A DNA stretch of 64,000 nt from Bacteroidales bacterium (lineage in GTDB: Bacteria; Bacteroidota; Bacteroidia; Bacteroidales; UBA932), in NCBI GenBank assembly GCA_016291185.1, contig JAEFAI010000005.1:39119-103118 (forward strand), given 5' to 3'. Every line of letters starts with the position of its first letter. Position 1 is the first letter of the stretch. Of the stretch, positions 43,974 through 54,616 are shown one piece after another. The translations under genes and the position numbers were made by a program. Under the pieces are notes generated by a model. It worked only from the letters and a program-made list of their open reading frames with translations, searched no databases and had not been told where the DNA came from.

Positions 43974-45893
43974 ATGACACTAATACTAACCGGAAGTCCT
44001 ACCCGCTTCGGGGAGGATCGCTTTACTGAAGACAACGGGTTGCTTGCCAACGTGCAGGCTGCGCTGCCATTATCCCCGCGCGTGCTGCTGGTCAGTGCGG
44101 CGCCGGACGACCGGAAATTCACGGACTACGTGCTGGACTCCATGTCCGCCTGCATCCGGAATTCCGGCATCTCGCCGTCCAGCGTGACGATGCTGGACCG
44201 GCGCAACGCCGACCTGGCGCGTGATCTGGTGCGCAGCGCCGACTGGATTGTGCTCTGCGGCGGCCACGTGCCGACGCAGAACCGATTCCTGCACGAAATC
44301 GGCCTTCAGGAGTTGCTGCGCGGCTTTGACGGCCTGGTGATGGGCTGCAGTGCGGGCTCGATGAATTGCGCGGAGCGCGTCTTTTCCCATCCCGAGCTGC
44401 CCGGCGAAGCCATCGATCCGGCCTACCCGCGCTGGTTGGAAGGGCTCGGCCTGACCAGGCGCCAGATCGTGCCCCATTATGACCAGGTGCGCGACGTGGT
44501 GCTGGACGGGAAGCGCCTCTTCGAGGACATCATCTTTCCGGAGAGTTGGCGCCATACTTTTTACACTTTCCCCGACGGGGGTTACATCCTCTCGAAGGAG
44601 GGCCGTGAGACGCTTCACGGTCTTGCCTGGGAGATTTCGAACGGAAACATGCGGCAGGTCTCTGCCGAAAACGAAACATACAGCTTTATGAACGTCATAT
44701 TCATTTCTCCGCACTTTCCGCAGACCTATTGCCATTTCTGCTCCGCCCTGCGCCGCAACGGCGTGAACGTGCTGGGTATCGCGGATGCACAGTACTACGA
44801 GCTGAACAACGAGCTTCGCGGCGCGCTGACCGACTACTACAAGGTTGGCAAGCTGGAAGACTACGACGAGGTGTATCGCGCCGTGGCCTGGATGGCCCAC
44901 AAATACGGCAAGATCGACTGGATCGAGTCCAACAACGAATACTGGCTGGAGCAGGACGCCCGCCTGCGTACCGACTTCAACGTGACCACCGGCCTCAAAA
45001 GCGACCGGATCGCGTCGATCCGCAACAAGTCGGAAATGAAGAAGTACTATGCCCAGGGCGGCATCCCGACGGCCCGGCAGATCCGGTGTTCCGAGGGTCT
45101 GGCGAAGGTAAAGGCCTTCGTGAAAAAGACCGGCTACCCGGTTATCGCCAAGCCGGACAACGGCATGGGCGCCAGCGGCACCGCCAAGATCTGCGATGTG
45201 CACGAGCTGGAGGCCTGGTTTGCCGCTCACCCGGACAACTACGGCGGCTATGTGCTGGAGGAATTCATCACCGGTCTGCTGGTGAGCTACGATGCGATCT
45301 ACAATTCAAAGGGCGAGCCCATTTTCGAAAACAGCACCGTCTTCCCGACGCCCATGATGGAAATCGTCCACGACAACCTGGAGACCTGCTACTGGACCAA
45401 CAAGAGCGTCCCCGCCAAGCTGGCCGCCATCGGTCGCCGCACGGTCAAAGCCTTCGGCATTACGAGCCGCTTCGTACACCTGGAATTCTTCCAGCTGGAC
45501 CGCGACCGCGAAGGTCTCGGCAAGAAGGGCGACTACGTGGGCCTGGAAGTCAATATGCGCCCGCCGGGCGGCTACACGCCCGACATGATGAACTTCGGGC
45601 ACGACACCGACGTCTTCCAGATCTGGGCCGATATGGTCGCGTTCGACGAAGCCCGCAAGCCTCAGGGCGCGCAATACTACTGCGCCTACGCCGCCCGGCG
45701 CGACTGCTACCGCTACGTCCATGGCCACGACGAGATTATGGCCCGTTTCGGCGCTGCCGTCCGGATGGCCGAGCGCGTCCCGCCCGCCCTGTCGGACGAC
45801 CTTTGCGACATGGCCTACATCGCCCGCTTCGAAGACCGCAAGGACGTCGACAGCTTCTGCGCGTTCGTCTGCGAGCGGAGCCGGGACTTTTGA
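43974..45893 (+). CDS. peptidase S51-like domain fused to an ATP-grasp ligase domain
   Basis: 639-residue cytoplasmic two-domain protein. Residues about 1-238 form a type-1 glutamine-amidotransferase-like S51 (dipeptidase E/cyanophycinase) domain: SADWIVLCGGHVPTQNRFLH, GLVMGCSAGSMNCAE with nucleophile Ser126, and QIVPHYDQVRD with the probable catalytic His. Residues 239-639 form an ATP-grasp domain starting MNVIFISPHFPQTYCHFC, with YPVIAKPDNGMGASGTAKIC (nucleotide loop), YVLEEFITGLLVSYDAIYN and GLEVNMRPPGGYTPDMMNFG (metal ligands). The second domain begins at a Met and is familiar as a stand-alone protein, so this looks like a fusion of neighbouring genes. ATG at 43974 is chosen because upstream in-frame codons lie in the terminator. 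It may make or trim an aspartyl- or other acid-linked dipeptide; that is inference. Confidence 0.88.
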   Translation: MTLILTGSPTRFGEDRFTEDNGLLANVQAALPLSPRVLLVSAAPDDRKFTDYVLDSMSACIRNSGISPSSVTMLDRRNADLARDLVRSADWIVLCGGHVPTQNRFLHEIGLQELLRGFDGLVMGCSAGSMNCAERVFSHPELPGEAIDPAYPRWLEGLGLTRRQIVPHYDQVRDVVLDGKRLFEDIIFPESWRHTFYTFPDGGYILSKEGRETLHGLAWEISNGNMRQVSAENETYSFMNVIFISPHFPQTYCHFCSALRRNGVNVLGIADAQYYELNNELRGALTDYYKVGKLEDYDEVYRAVAWMAHKYGKIDWIESNNEYWLEQDARLRTDFNVTTGLKSDRIASIRNKSEMKKYYAQGGIPTARQIRCSEGLAKVKAFVKKTGYPVIAKPDNGMGASGTAKICDVHELEAWFAAHPDNYGGYVLEEFITGLLVSYDAIYNSKGEPIFENSTVFPTPMMEIVHDNLETCYWTNKSVPAKLAAIGRRTVKAFGITSRFVHLEFFQLDRDREGLGKKGDYVGLEVNMRPPGGYTPDMMNFGHDTDVFQIWADMVAFDEARKPQGAQYYCAYAARRDCYRYVHGHDEIMARFGAAVRMAERVPPALSDDLCDMAYIARFEDRKDVDSFCAFVCERSRDF

Positions 45894-46017
45894 TTTTAGG
45901 TCGAATTCTTTTAATAATCGTCAATGCGGGGCCGGGAGATTTCCTGCCCTGTTTAATACTTATCAAAAAGTAGTACCTTAGTAAGACGTGAACAACACTT
46001 AACAACTCATACCATTT

Positions 46018-46809
46018 ATGAAAACCATTTTCAAAACCCTTTTTGTTGCCATGGGGCTGGTGCTCATGATGCCGGGTATCTCCGGCCGGGCCCAGGTCTA
46101 TGCCGACTCCTCGACCCAGCTCGACAAGTATCTTGTCCCCGTGACCACGCCCACCGCGGCGCCTGACGCACAGGGATTCCTCGGCCGCTGGCTGCTCCTT
46201 GAGCCGATCAGCAAGCCGAACCGTTCCAACACCGTCTTCGTGGACAGCTACATCCGTGAAGCTTTCGCGGTGCAGTATTTCAAGGGCCAGCTTGGTGACG
46301 TCCTGCCCAAGGATGGCGACAAGATCAAAGTGACCGTCGAGTATCAGCCGCCGGTGAACCTGCAGGGCGGCCGCCCGATGATGGGCTTCGGCATGGAGGC
46401 TCCCAAGTACGAGCAGAAGAAAGTCACGCTCAAGTGGCACGCCTTTGACAGCAAGATGCCGAACGTGAAGCTCTTCCGCTTCGCTACCAACCTCACCGAG
46501 GACCGCTACGGCGTGATCTTCTGGGCCTGCACCGTGGTCAACTGCGAGGAGGATATCCCGGGCGTGCGTCTCGCCGTCGGTTCTAACTCCGCTTCCATGT
46601 GGTGGGTGAACGGCGAAGAGGCCGTTGTCCTGTCCGGCGACCGCCGTCGCGTCATGGATGACGTCGCTTCCAAGCGCCTGACCCTCAAGAAGGGCCGCAA
46701 CGTCATCTGGGGCGCCGTCATCAACGGCCCCGGTATGTCCGATTTCTGCTGCCGCTTCATCGACGAGGCCGGCAAGCCTGTCAAGAACATCACCCTTTCC
46801 ACGAAATAA
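46018..46809 (+). CDS. secreted protein of unknown function paired with GH43
   Basis: 263 residues with signal peptide MKTIFKTLFVAMGLVLMMPG ending near GRAQ. The mature region is beta-rich: GFLGRWLLLEPISKP, VFVDSYIREAFAVQYF, VGSNSASMWWVNGEEAVVLS and KKGRNVIWGAVINGPGMSDF. It resembles carbohydrate-binding or PA14/GBD-like jelly-roll modules that accompany esterases, but there is no catalytic triad I can identify. It is 3 bases upstream of the GH43 gene, so a helper or binding role in arabinan or arabinoxylan use is likely. Confidence 0.75.
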   Translation: MKTIFKTLFVAMGLVLMMPGISGRAQVYADSSTQLDKYLVPVTTPTAAPDAQGFLGRWLLLEPISKPNRSNTVFVDSYIREAFAVQYFKGQLGDVLPKDGDKIKVTVEYQPPVNLQGGRPMMGFGMEAPKYEQKKVTLKWHAFDSKMPNVKLFRFATNLTEDRYGVIFWACTVVNCEEDIPGVRLAVGSNSASMWWVNGEEAVVLSGDRRRVMDDVASKRLTLKKGRNVIWGAVINGPGMSDFCCRFIDEAGKPVKNITLSTK

Positions 46810-46812
46810 ACG

Positions 46813-48270
46813 ATGCGCCATATGAAAACCAAGAATATTCTTCTCGCGGGCGCTTTCGCCCTGTTTGGTCTGACTGCAGCCGCCCAGGTGGGCGCGCCCT
46901 ATATTCATGACCCGTCCACGATCATGGAGTGCGACGGCAAGTACTACACCTTCGGTACCGGTGGCGGCGGCCTCATCTCCGCTGACGGTTGGGTGTGGGA
47001 GAGCGGCGCTGTGCGTCCCGGCGGCGGTGCCGCTCCGGATGCCATCAAGATCGGCGACCGTTACCTCGTCGGCTACAGCTCCACCGGTGGTGGTCTCGGC
47101 GGCGGTCACGCCGGCCGCATCCTCACGATGTGGAACAAGACCCTCGATCCGAATTCTCCGGACTTCGCTTATAGCGATCCGATCGAAGTTGCTCACTCTG
47201 AAGTTGATGAAGACTGCGATGCCATCGATATCGGTTTCCTGATGGATCCGAACGGCCGCCTCTTCTGCACCTTCGGTACCTACTTCGGCAACATCCGCAT
47301 GGTCGAGCTCGATCCTGCTACGGGTGGCCGCAAGGAAGGCGCCAAGGACATCGACGTGGCCATCGACTGCGAGGCCTCCTCGATGATGTATCAGGATGGC
47401 TGGTATTACCTGCTTGGCACCCACGGCACCTGCTGCGACGGCGCCAACTCCACCTACAACATCGTCGTCGGCCGCTCCCGCAGCCCGTTCGGTCCGTTCC
47501 TCGACAATATGGGCCGCGACATGCTCCAGGGTGGTGGCAAGATGGTTGTCGCTGCTGAGGACCGTCGCTTCGGCGCCGGCCACTTTGGCCGCTACGTCGT
47601 GGAGCCGGGTGTCGAGAAGATGTCCTTCCACTGGGAGGCCGACCTCGACCTCAGCGGCCGCAGCACCCTCGCCATCCGTCCGATCCTCTGGAAGAACGGT
47701 TGGCCGGAGGCTGGTGAGATTCTCTCCGATGGCACCTACAAGATCCTCTCCCGCCGTCGTGGCTACGCCCTCGAGCTCACCGTGGACTTCGTCCGCGCTG
47801 CCGGTGGCATGCGTGGCTTCGGCCGTCAGGCCAACGAGACCGTCGTCCGTGTTGAGAATCAGAAACTGGAAGATGTGCTCGCCGGCTGGCCGGAAGGCAA
47901 CATCGATGTGCGCGCCAACGACTACATGGCCCGCCCTCACCAGAAGTGGACGATCGAGGCCGTTCCCGAGGCCGGTGGCTATCTCGGCGGCCCGTACTAC
48001 AAGATCGTGATCGAAGGCACCAACCGTGCGCTTGCCGCCGCGGAGGGCCACGAGCTGGTCACCGTGCCGGAGTTCACCGGTGCCGACGAGCAGCTCTGGA
48101 AGATCGAGCAGCTGACCGACGGCACCTGGCGCATCGCGCCGAAGGCCATCCCGGGCTGCCACCATCCGCAGAAGTGGTGCCTCTACTCCGTGGCTGACTG
48201 CACCGTTACCCTGGCGAAGTTCGACTTCAACAACGACAACGCCAAGTGGGACATCAAGATCGTGAAGTAA
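46813..48270 (+). CDS. GH43-like glycoside hydrolase (arabinanase type) with ricin-like C-terminal domain
   Basis: 485-residue secreted enzyme with signal peptide ending ALFGLTAAAQ; ATG at 46822 (MKTKNILLAG) is the alternative start. The five-bladed GH43 propeller begins GAPYIHDPSTIMECDGKYYT, with Asp33 as predicted base. IDIGFLMDPNGRLFCTFGTY has the second Asp, and DCEASSMMYQDGWYYLLGTH the likely acid Glu, resembling endo-1,5-alpha-L-arabinanases (TCCDGANSTYNIVVGRS). The last about 120 residues (RALAAAEGHELVTVPEF, DEQLWKIEQLTDGTWRIAPK) resemble a ricin-type lectin module. Substrate is inferred from family. A strong terminator follows, so it forms a two-gene unit with the upstream secreted protein. 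Confidence 0.88.
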   Translation: MRHMKTKNILLAGAFALFGLTAAAQVGAPYIHDPSTIMECDGKYYTFGTGGGGLISADGWVWESGAVRPGGGAAPDAIKIGDRYLVGYSSTGGGLGGGHAGRILTMWNKTLDPNSPDFAYSDPIEVAHSEVDEDCDAIDIGFLMDPNGRLFCTFGTYFGNIRMVELDPATGGRKEGAKDIDVAIDCEASSMMYQDGWYYLLGTHGTCCDGANSTYNIVVGRSRSPFGPFLDNMGRDMLQGGGKMVVAAEDRRFGAGHFGRYVVEPGVEKMSFHWEADLDLSGRSTLAIRPILWKNGWPEAGEILSDGTYKILSRRRGYALELTVDFVRAAGGMRGFGRQANETVVRVENQKLEDVLAGWPEGNIDVRANDYMARPHQKWTIEAVPEAGGYLGGPYYKIVIEGTNRALAAAEGHELVTVPEFTGADEQLWKIEQLTDGTWRIAPKAIPGCHHPQKWCLYSVADCTVTLAKFDFNNDNAKWDIKIVK

Positions 48271-48285
48271 GAGACCTTGCTAAAC

Positions 48286-48320
48286 AAAAAGCTATCCTCG
48301 ACCGGGGATAGCTTTTTTTT
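48286..48320 (+). terminator. intrinsic terminator after the GH43 gene
   Basis: AAAAAGCTATCC (48286-48297) pairs with GGATAGCTTTTT (48306-48317), within a run of nine T from 48313. Confidence 0.9.
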
Positions 48321-48322
48321 TG

Positions 48323-48330
48323 TACATTTG
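48323..48330 (+). promoter_or_regulatory. -7 box for the aspS operon
   Basis: TACATTTG, 27 bases before the aspS ATG and directly behind the GH43 terminator. Confidence 0.7.
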
Positions 48331-48357
48331 TAGATTGGAAAACTATAAACTATAAAT

Positions 48358-50129
<1,772 letters not shown>

Positions 50130-50133
<4 letters not shown>

Positions 50134-51137
50134 GGATCCAACTGAACTACGATTTGCTCGCGCAGAATACCTTCCGGATGAAGGTGTCCTGCGCGTGCTA
50201 TGTCGAGTATGAGACCGTCAAGGAGCTGGAGGGGCTCAATTTTGACCGCCTTCCGCAGCCGCTGCTGCACATCGGGGCGGGGAGCAACCTCCTCTTCACC
50301 GGGGATTTCCCGGGCACGGTGCTGCATTCGAACATCGAGTTCATCAAATATGTCGATGTGGGCCTCGACGAGGTTCCCGTTATGGTCGGTGCCGGCGTGG
50401 TCTGGGACCATTTCGTGGCGGAGACCTGCCGCCACGGCCTCTGGGGCGCGGAAAACCTCTCGCTCATCCCGGGCGAGGTGGGCGCCGCCGCCGTGCAGAA
50501 CATCGGCGCCTACGGCGTGGAAGTGGGTGAGCTCATCTCCGGCGTGGTCTGCTTCGACCTGCAGGAGCGCAAGAAAGTGAAATTCACCCGCGAGGAGTGC
50601 CGCTACGGCTACCGCGACTCGCTCTTCAAGCAGCCGGAAGCCAAGGGCCGTTACGTGGTCACGAGCGTGCTCTTCCGCCTCACGCGCAAGCACAGCCCCC
50701 GGCTGGAGTACAAAGGCGTGCGCGACGCGCTGGCCGGGCAGGAGCCCACTACGCCGCAGGCGGTGCGCGACGCCATCATCCGCATCCGGCAGCAGAAGCT
50801 GCCCGATCCGGAGGTGCTCGGCAGCGCCGGCAGCTTCTTCAAGAACCCGGTTGTGAGCCGGGAGGACTTTGCGCGCATTTCCCCCGACGGGAGCGCCCCG
50901 CATTTCGATCTGCCGGACGGCACGGTCAAGGTGCCGGCTGCCTGGATGATCGACCAGTGCGGCTTCAAGGGCGCGACGGAAGGCGGCGCGGCGGTCTATG
51001 AGAAGCAACCCCTCGTGCTGGTCAACGCCAGCGGGCAGGCCTCCCCGCAGGAGGTCCTCGCCCTCGAACAACGCATCATCAACGGGGTGCGCGAGCGCTT
51101 CGGCGTCACGCTGCACCCGGAAGTAGAGCACATATGA
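50130..51137 (+). CDS. murB: UDP-N-acetylmuramate dehydrogenase
   Basis: FAD enzyme reducing UDP-GlcNAc-enolpyruvate to UDP-MurNAc, EC 1.3.1.98. 335 residues starting at GTG 50130 (GTGA overlap with aspS). FAD-binding motifs are [16 protein letters not shown] and [20 protein letters not shown]; the type I signature [11 protein letters not shown] and the active-site loop [13 protein letters not shown] (catalytic Ser) are present. Its stop overlaps the murA start by 4 bases, coupling two successive pathway steps in reverse order. Confidence 0.97.
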
Positions 51138-52441
51138 GCAGTTTTGTCATCGAAGGCGGAAAGCGCCTGCACGGCGAAATCGTTCCCCAGGGCGCGAAGA
51201 ACGAAGCCCTGGAGGTGATCAGCGCCGTCCTCCTCACCGCAGAGCCGGTCACCATCAGCAATGTCCCGGAGATCCTGGACATCAAGAACCTCATCGACCT
51301 GCTGCGCGGCATGGGCGTGGGCGTGGAGCGCCACGCCAAGGGGGAATACACCTTCACGGCGAGCCACGTCAACGAATTCTACATCCGCAGCACGGAATTC
51401 GTGCAGAAGTGCGCTCAGCTGCGGGGCTCGGTGCTCGTGGTCGGTCCGCTGCTGGCCCGTTTCGGCAGCGCCTTCTTCCCCAAGCCGGGCGGCGACAAGA
51501 TCGGCCGGCGCCGCGTGGACACGCACATCGATGGCTTTATGCGCCTGGGCGCGAAATGCGCCTACGATACCGCCAAGCGGGCCTACAATCTCTCCTCGGG
51601 CCACTCGATGAAGGGTTGCTACATGCTCCTTGACGAGGCCTCTGTGACCGGTACGGCCAATATCGTGATGGCTGCGACCCTCGCGGAAGGCACGACCACC
51701 ATCTACAATGCCGCCTGCGAACCCTACGTGCAGCAGCTCTGCAAACTGCTCACAGCGATGGGTGCGCAGATCGAGGGCATCGGCTCCAACCTGCTCACCA
51801 TCCACGGCGTGAAGCAGCTCCACGGCGCGCAGCACCGGGTGCTGCCCGACATGATCGAAGTCGGCTCCTTCATCGGCATGGCCGCAATCACGCAGAGCGA
51901 GCTGACCATCAAGAACGTGTGCTGGGAGCAACTGGGCATCATCCCCGAGTGCTTCCGCCGCCTGGGCGTCAAGCTGGAGCAGCGCGGCGACGACATCTAC
52001 ATCCCCGCTCAGCAGAGCTACGAGATCGAATCCTTCATCGACGGCTCCATCATGACCATCGCCGACGCGCCCTGGCCGGGCCTGACCCCGGACCTGCTGT
52101 CCGTCATGCTGGTCGTGGCCACGCAGTGCAAAGGCAGCGTGCTCATTCACCAGAAGATGTTCGAGAGCCGCCTGTTCTTCGTGGACAAGCTGATCGATAT
52201 GGGCGCGCAGATTATCCTCTGCGATCCGCACCGGGCCGTGGTGATCGGCCACGACCACAAGATCAACCTCCGCGCGGGCCGGATGACCTCTCCGGACATC
52301 CGTGCGGGTATCGCCATGCTGCTGGCGGCGATGTCCGCCCAGGGCACTTCCACCATCGACAACATCGAGCAGATCGACCGCGGCTACGAGGACATCGAGA
52401 GCCGCCTGAACGCGCTCGGAGCCCATATTGAAAGAAAGTAA
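51134..52441 (+). CDS. murA: UDP-N-acetylglucosamine 1-carboxyvinyltransferase with Asp in place of the fosfomycin-target Cys
   Basis: First committed step of peptidoglycan synthesis, EC 2.5.1.7. 435 residues with GKRLHGEIVPQGAKNEALEV at the N-terminus, the loop SAFFPKPGGDKIGRRRVDTH, LPDMIEVGSFIGMAAITQSE and IDNIEQIDRGYEDIESRLNA. In the loop where E. coli has Cys115 (PGGCAIG), residue 121 is Asp. This substitution is known from mycobacteria and chlamydiae to keep activity while preventing covalent inactivation by fosfomycin, so intrinsic resistance of the enzyme is expected. It is the third gene of the aspS operon. Confidence 0.96.
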   Translation: MSSFVIEGGKRLHGEIVPQGAKNEALEVISAVLLTAEPVTISNVPEILDIKNLIDLLRGMGVGVERHAKGEYTFTASHVNEFYIRSTEFVQKCAQLRGSVLVVGPLLARFGSAFFPKPGGDKIGRRRVDTHIDGFMRLGAKCAYDTAKRAYNLSSGHSMKGCYMLLDEASVTGTANIVMAATLAEGTTTIYNAACEPYVQQLCKLLTAMGAQIEGIGSNLLTIHGVKQLHGAQHRVLPDMIEVGSFIGMAAITQSELTIKNVCWEQLGIIPECFRRLGVKLEQRGDDIYIPAQQSYEIESFIDGSIMTIADAPWPGLTPDLLSVMLVVATQCKGSVLIHQKMFESRLFFVDKLIDMGAQIILCDPHRAVVIGHDHKINLRAGRMTSPDIRAGIAMLLAAMSAQGTSTIDNIEQIDRGYEDIESRLNALGAHIERK

Positions 52442-52444
52442 ACT

Positions 52445-54613
52445 ATGCAGGTACTCAAGTTCGGAGGCAGTTCGGTCGCAGATGCGACCCGCATGTCCCA
52501 GGTCATCGATATCGTACAGGCGGCCGTGGCGCGCGACCGCACCATTCTGGTCAGTTCGGCCATCAGCGGTTGTACGGACGCGTTGATCGCCATCGGGCAG
52601 GAGCAGGATCCCGCCGCCCGCGCGCAGCAGATCGATGCCTTGCGCAGCCGGCACCATGCCATTGCCCGGCGCCTCTTTACGGGCGTCGAGCGCGACGCCA
52701 TGATCGCGGAGCTGGACGGTCTCTTCGAGGAACTGGCCGCCGCGCCGGCCGAGGCCTGCGTGACCTTCGGCGAGCTCTTCTCCACGCGCATCCTGGCGCG
52801 CAAATTCGCCTGCGAGGACGTGCCCACGCGGTGGCTGGATTCCCGCCAGCTCGTGCGCACGCTCGGCGGCGTCGTGGCCGAAGGTCTCAGCTATGCGAAC
52901 ATCCTTGCGGCCGTGCAGGCGGCGCCTGACGTGCGGCTCTTCGTCGCGCCGGGCTTCATCGCCTCCGACGGCGACGGCCACGTGACCACGCTCGGCCGCG
53001 GCGGCTCCGACTACAGTGCGGCGCTCTTCGCCGCCGGCGCCAAGGCTTCCGCGCTCGAGATCTGGACCGACGTGCCCGGTATGATGACCGCCAACCCGAA
53101 GGTGGTCCCGGCCGCCGTCAGCATCCCCGACATTTCCTATAAGGCCGCCCTGACCCTCGCGGAGAACGGCGCCAAGGTGCTTTACGCGCCGACGGTGAAG
53201 CCCGCGATGGAGGCGGGCATCGCCTTCTCGATCAAGAATACCTTCGATCCGCGCCATCCCGGCACGCTCGTTTCCGGCCGTCCGGCCGTGAAGGCGGGCG
53301 AGTGGATGGGCGTGACCAGCCTCACGCACGCCGACAAAGGTGAATCCGTGGTCTGCCTGGTCGGCGAATCGATCCCGTCCCGCGCTTCTGCGGCCGTCCG
53401 CATCCTGGCTGCGCTGTCCGAAGCCGGCATCCAGCCGCTCGGCGAAGTGACCGGCGAGGGCGACGCCTTCTTCATCCGCGTGCGCCCGACGGTCGAGAAC
53501 GCCGCCGTGGGCGCCATCCACCGGGAGTTCTTCGAGGCCCGGGCCGTGACCGTCATTCCCGTGTTCATCGCGGGCTACGGGGCCGTGGGCCACGAACTGG
53601 TGCGCCTGGTCGGTTTGAGCGCCGACCGCATTGCCGCCCGGCGCGGCCGCTCCATCCGCATCATGGGCCTGGCCAACAGCCGCCGCTTCGCGGTCGATCT
53701 GCGCGGCATCCGGCCCGAAGAGGCCGACGCCCGGCTTGAAGCCGGAGAGAATGCCGAGGGCGGCGCATTCGTCGACGCCGTACTCGCCTGTGCCCCGCGC
53801 GGCGCTGTGTTCGTGGACTGCACGAACGATGAGCGCCTGCACGAGCGCTACGCCGAGCTCTTCCGCGGCGGACTCAATATCGTGACTTCCAACCGCCGTT
53901 CCCTGGCCCTGCCCTTCGTGCAGTATGCCGCCCTCAAGGCGGAGGCTCGCCAGAACGGCGCCTTCTTCCGCTACGACACCACGGTGGGCAACTCCCTGCC
54001 GATCCTGGAGTCCATTGCCAGCGACGCCAACTGCAGCGACGGCATCGAAGCCATCGAGGCGGTGGTCTCCTGCACCCTGAACTATATCATCACGGGCTAC
54101 GACGGCGCCAAGCGCGACAGCCTCGCGACCCTGCTGCGCCGCGCACAGGACGAGGGCCTCACCGAGGCCGATCCGCGCACGGACCTGGGCGGCAAGGATG
54201 TGCTCCGCAAGTTACTCATTCTCGCCCGCGAGGCCGGCGTTCCGCTGGAGGCGGACGACGTGCAGATCACGCCGATGCTCGGTCCCGAATTCTTCGGCTG
54301 CCCGCTGGACGAATTCTACAACAAATTGGCTGAATACGAGCCGCAGTTCATTGCCTTGGAGGCAGAACTGGACGCCGTCGATCAGCGGCGCCGCTTCGTG
54401 GCCTCCCTGCGCCGCGACCCGGCCGCCCGCCACGGCTACCGCGCGGAGATCAAGATGCAGCGCGTCGGCCCCGACAGTCCCTTCTACTGGATCAGCGGGA
54501 CGGAGAACGTGACCCTGGTCCGCAGCGAATATTCCGCGCCGCTGGTCATCAAGGGCGCGGGCGAAGGCGTCCGCCTGGCCGCCACCGGCATTATCAAAGA
54601 CATATTGATGTAG
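52445..54613 (+). CDS. thrA: bifunctional aspartokinase/homoserine dehydrogenase, short form
   Basis: Joins aspartate phosphorylation (EC 2.7.2.4) and homoserine formation (EC 1.1.1.3). The kinase opens MQVLKFGGSSVADATRM with VTFGELFSTRILARKF and TTLGRGGSDYSAALFAAGAK. The dehydrogenase has VFIAGYGAVGHELVRLVGLS (NAD(P) loop), TVGNSLPILESIASD and LNYIITGYDGAKRDS. Total length is 722 residues, against about 810-820 for typical ThrA. Between the catalytic parts only one ACT-like unit is clear (VVCLVGESIPSRASAAVRIL), while two are usual, so feedback control by threonine may be altered. It supplies aspartyl-phosphate for the lysine genes that follow. Confidence 0.95.
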   Translation: MQVLKFGGSSVADATRMSQVIDIVQAAVARDRTILVSSAISGCTDALIAIGQEQDPAARAQQIDALRSRHHAIARRLFTGVERDAMIAELDGLFEELAAAPAEACVTFGELFSTRILARKFACEDVPTRWLDSRQLVRTLGGVVAEGLSYANILAAVQAAPDVRLFVAPGFIASDGDGHVTTLGRGGSDYSAALFAAGAKASALEIWTDVPGMMTANPKVVPAAVSIPDISYKAALTLAENGAKVLYAPTVKPAMEAGIAFSIKNTFDPRHPGTLVSGRPAVKAGEWMGVTSLTHADKGESVVCLVGESIPSRASAAVRILAALSEAGIQPLGEVTGEGDAFFIRVRPTVENAAVGAIHREFFEARAVTVIPVFIAGYGAVGHELVRLVGLSADRIAARRGRSIRIMGLANSRRFAVDLRGIRPEEADARLEAGENAEGGAFVDAVLACAPRGAVFVDCTNDERLHERYAELFRGGLNIVTSNRRSLALPFVQYAALKAEARQNGAFFRYDTTVGNSLPILESIASDANCSDGIEAIEAVVSCTLNYIITGYDGAKRDSLATLLRRAQDEGLTEADPRTDLGGKDVLRKLLILAREAGVPLEADDVQITPMLGPEFFGCPLDEFYNKLAEYEPQFIALEAELDAVDQRRRFVASLRRDPAARHGYRAEIKMQRVGPDSPFYWISGTENVTLVRSEYSAPLVIKGAGEGVRLAATGIIKDILM

Positions 54614-54616
54614 CGT

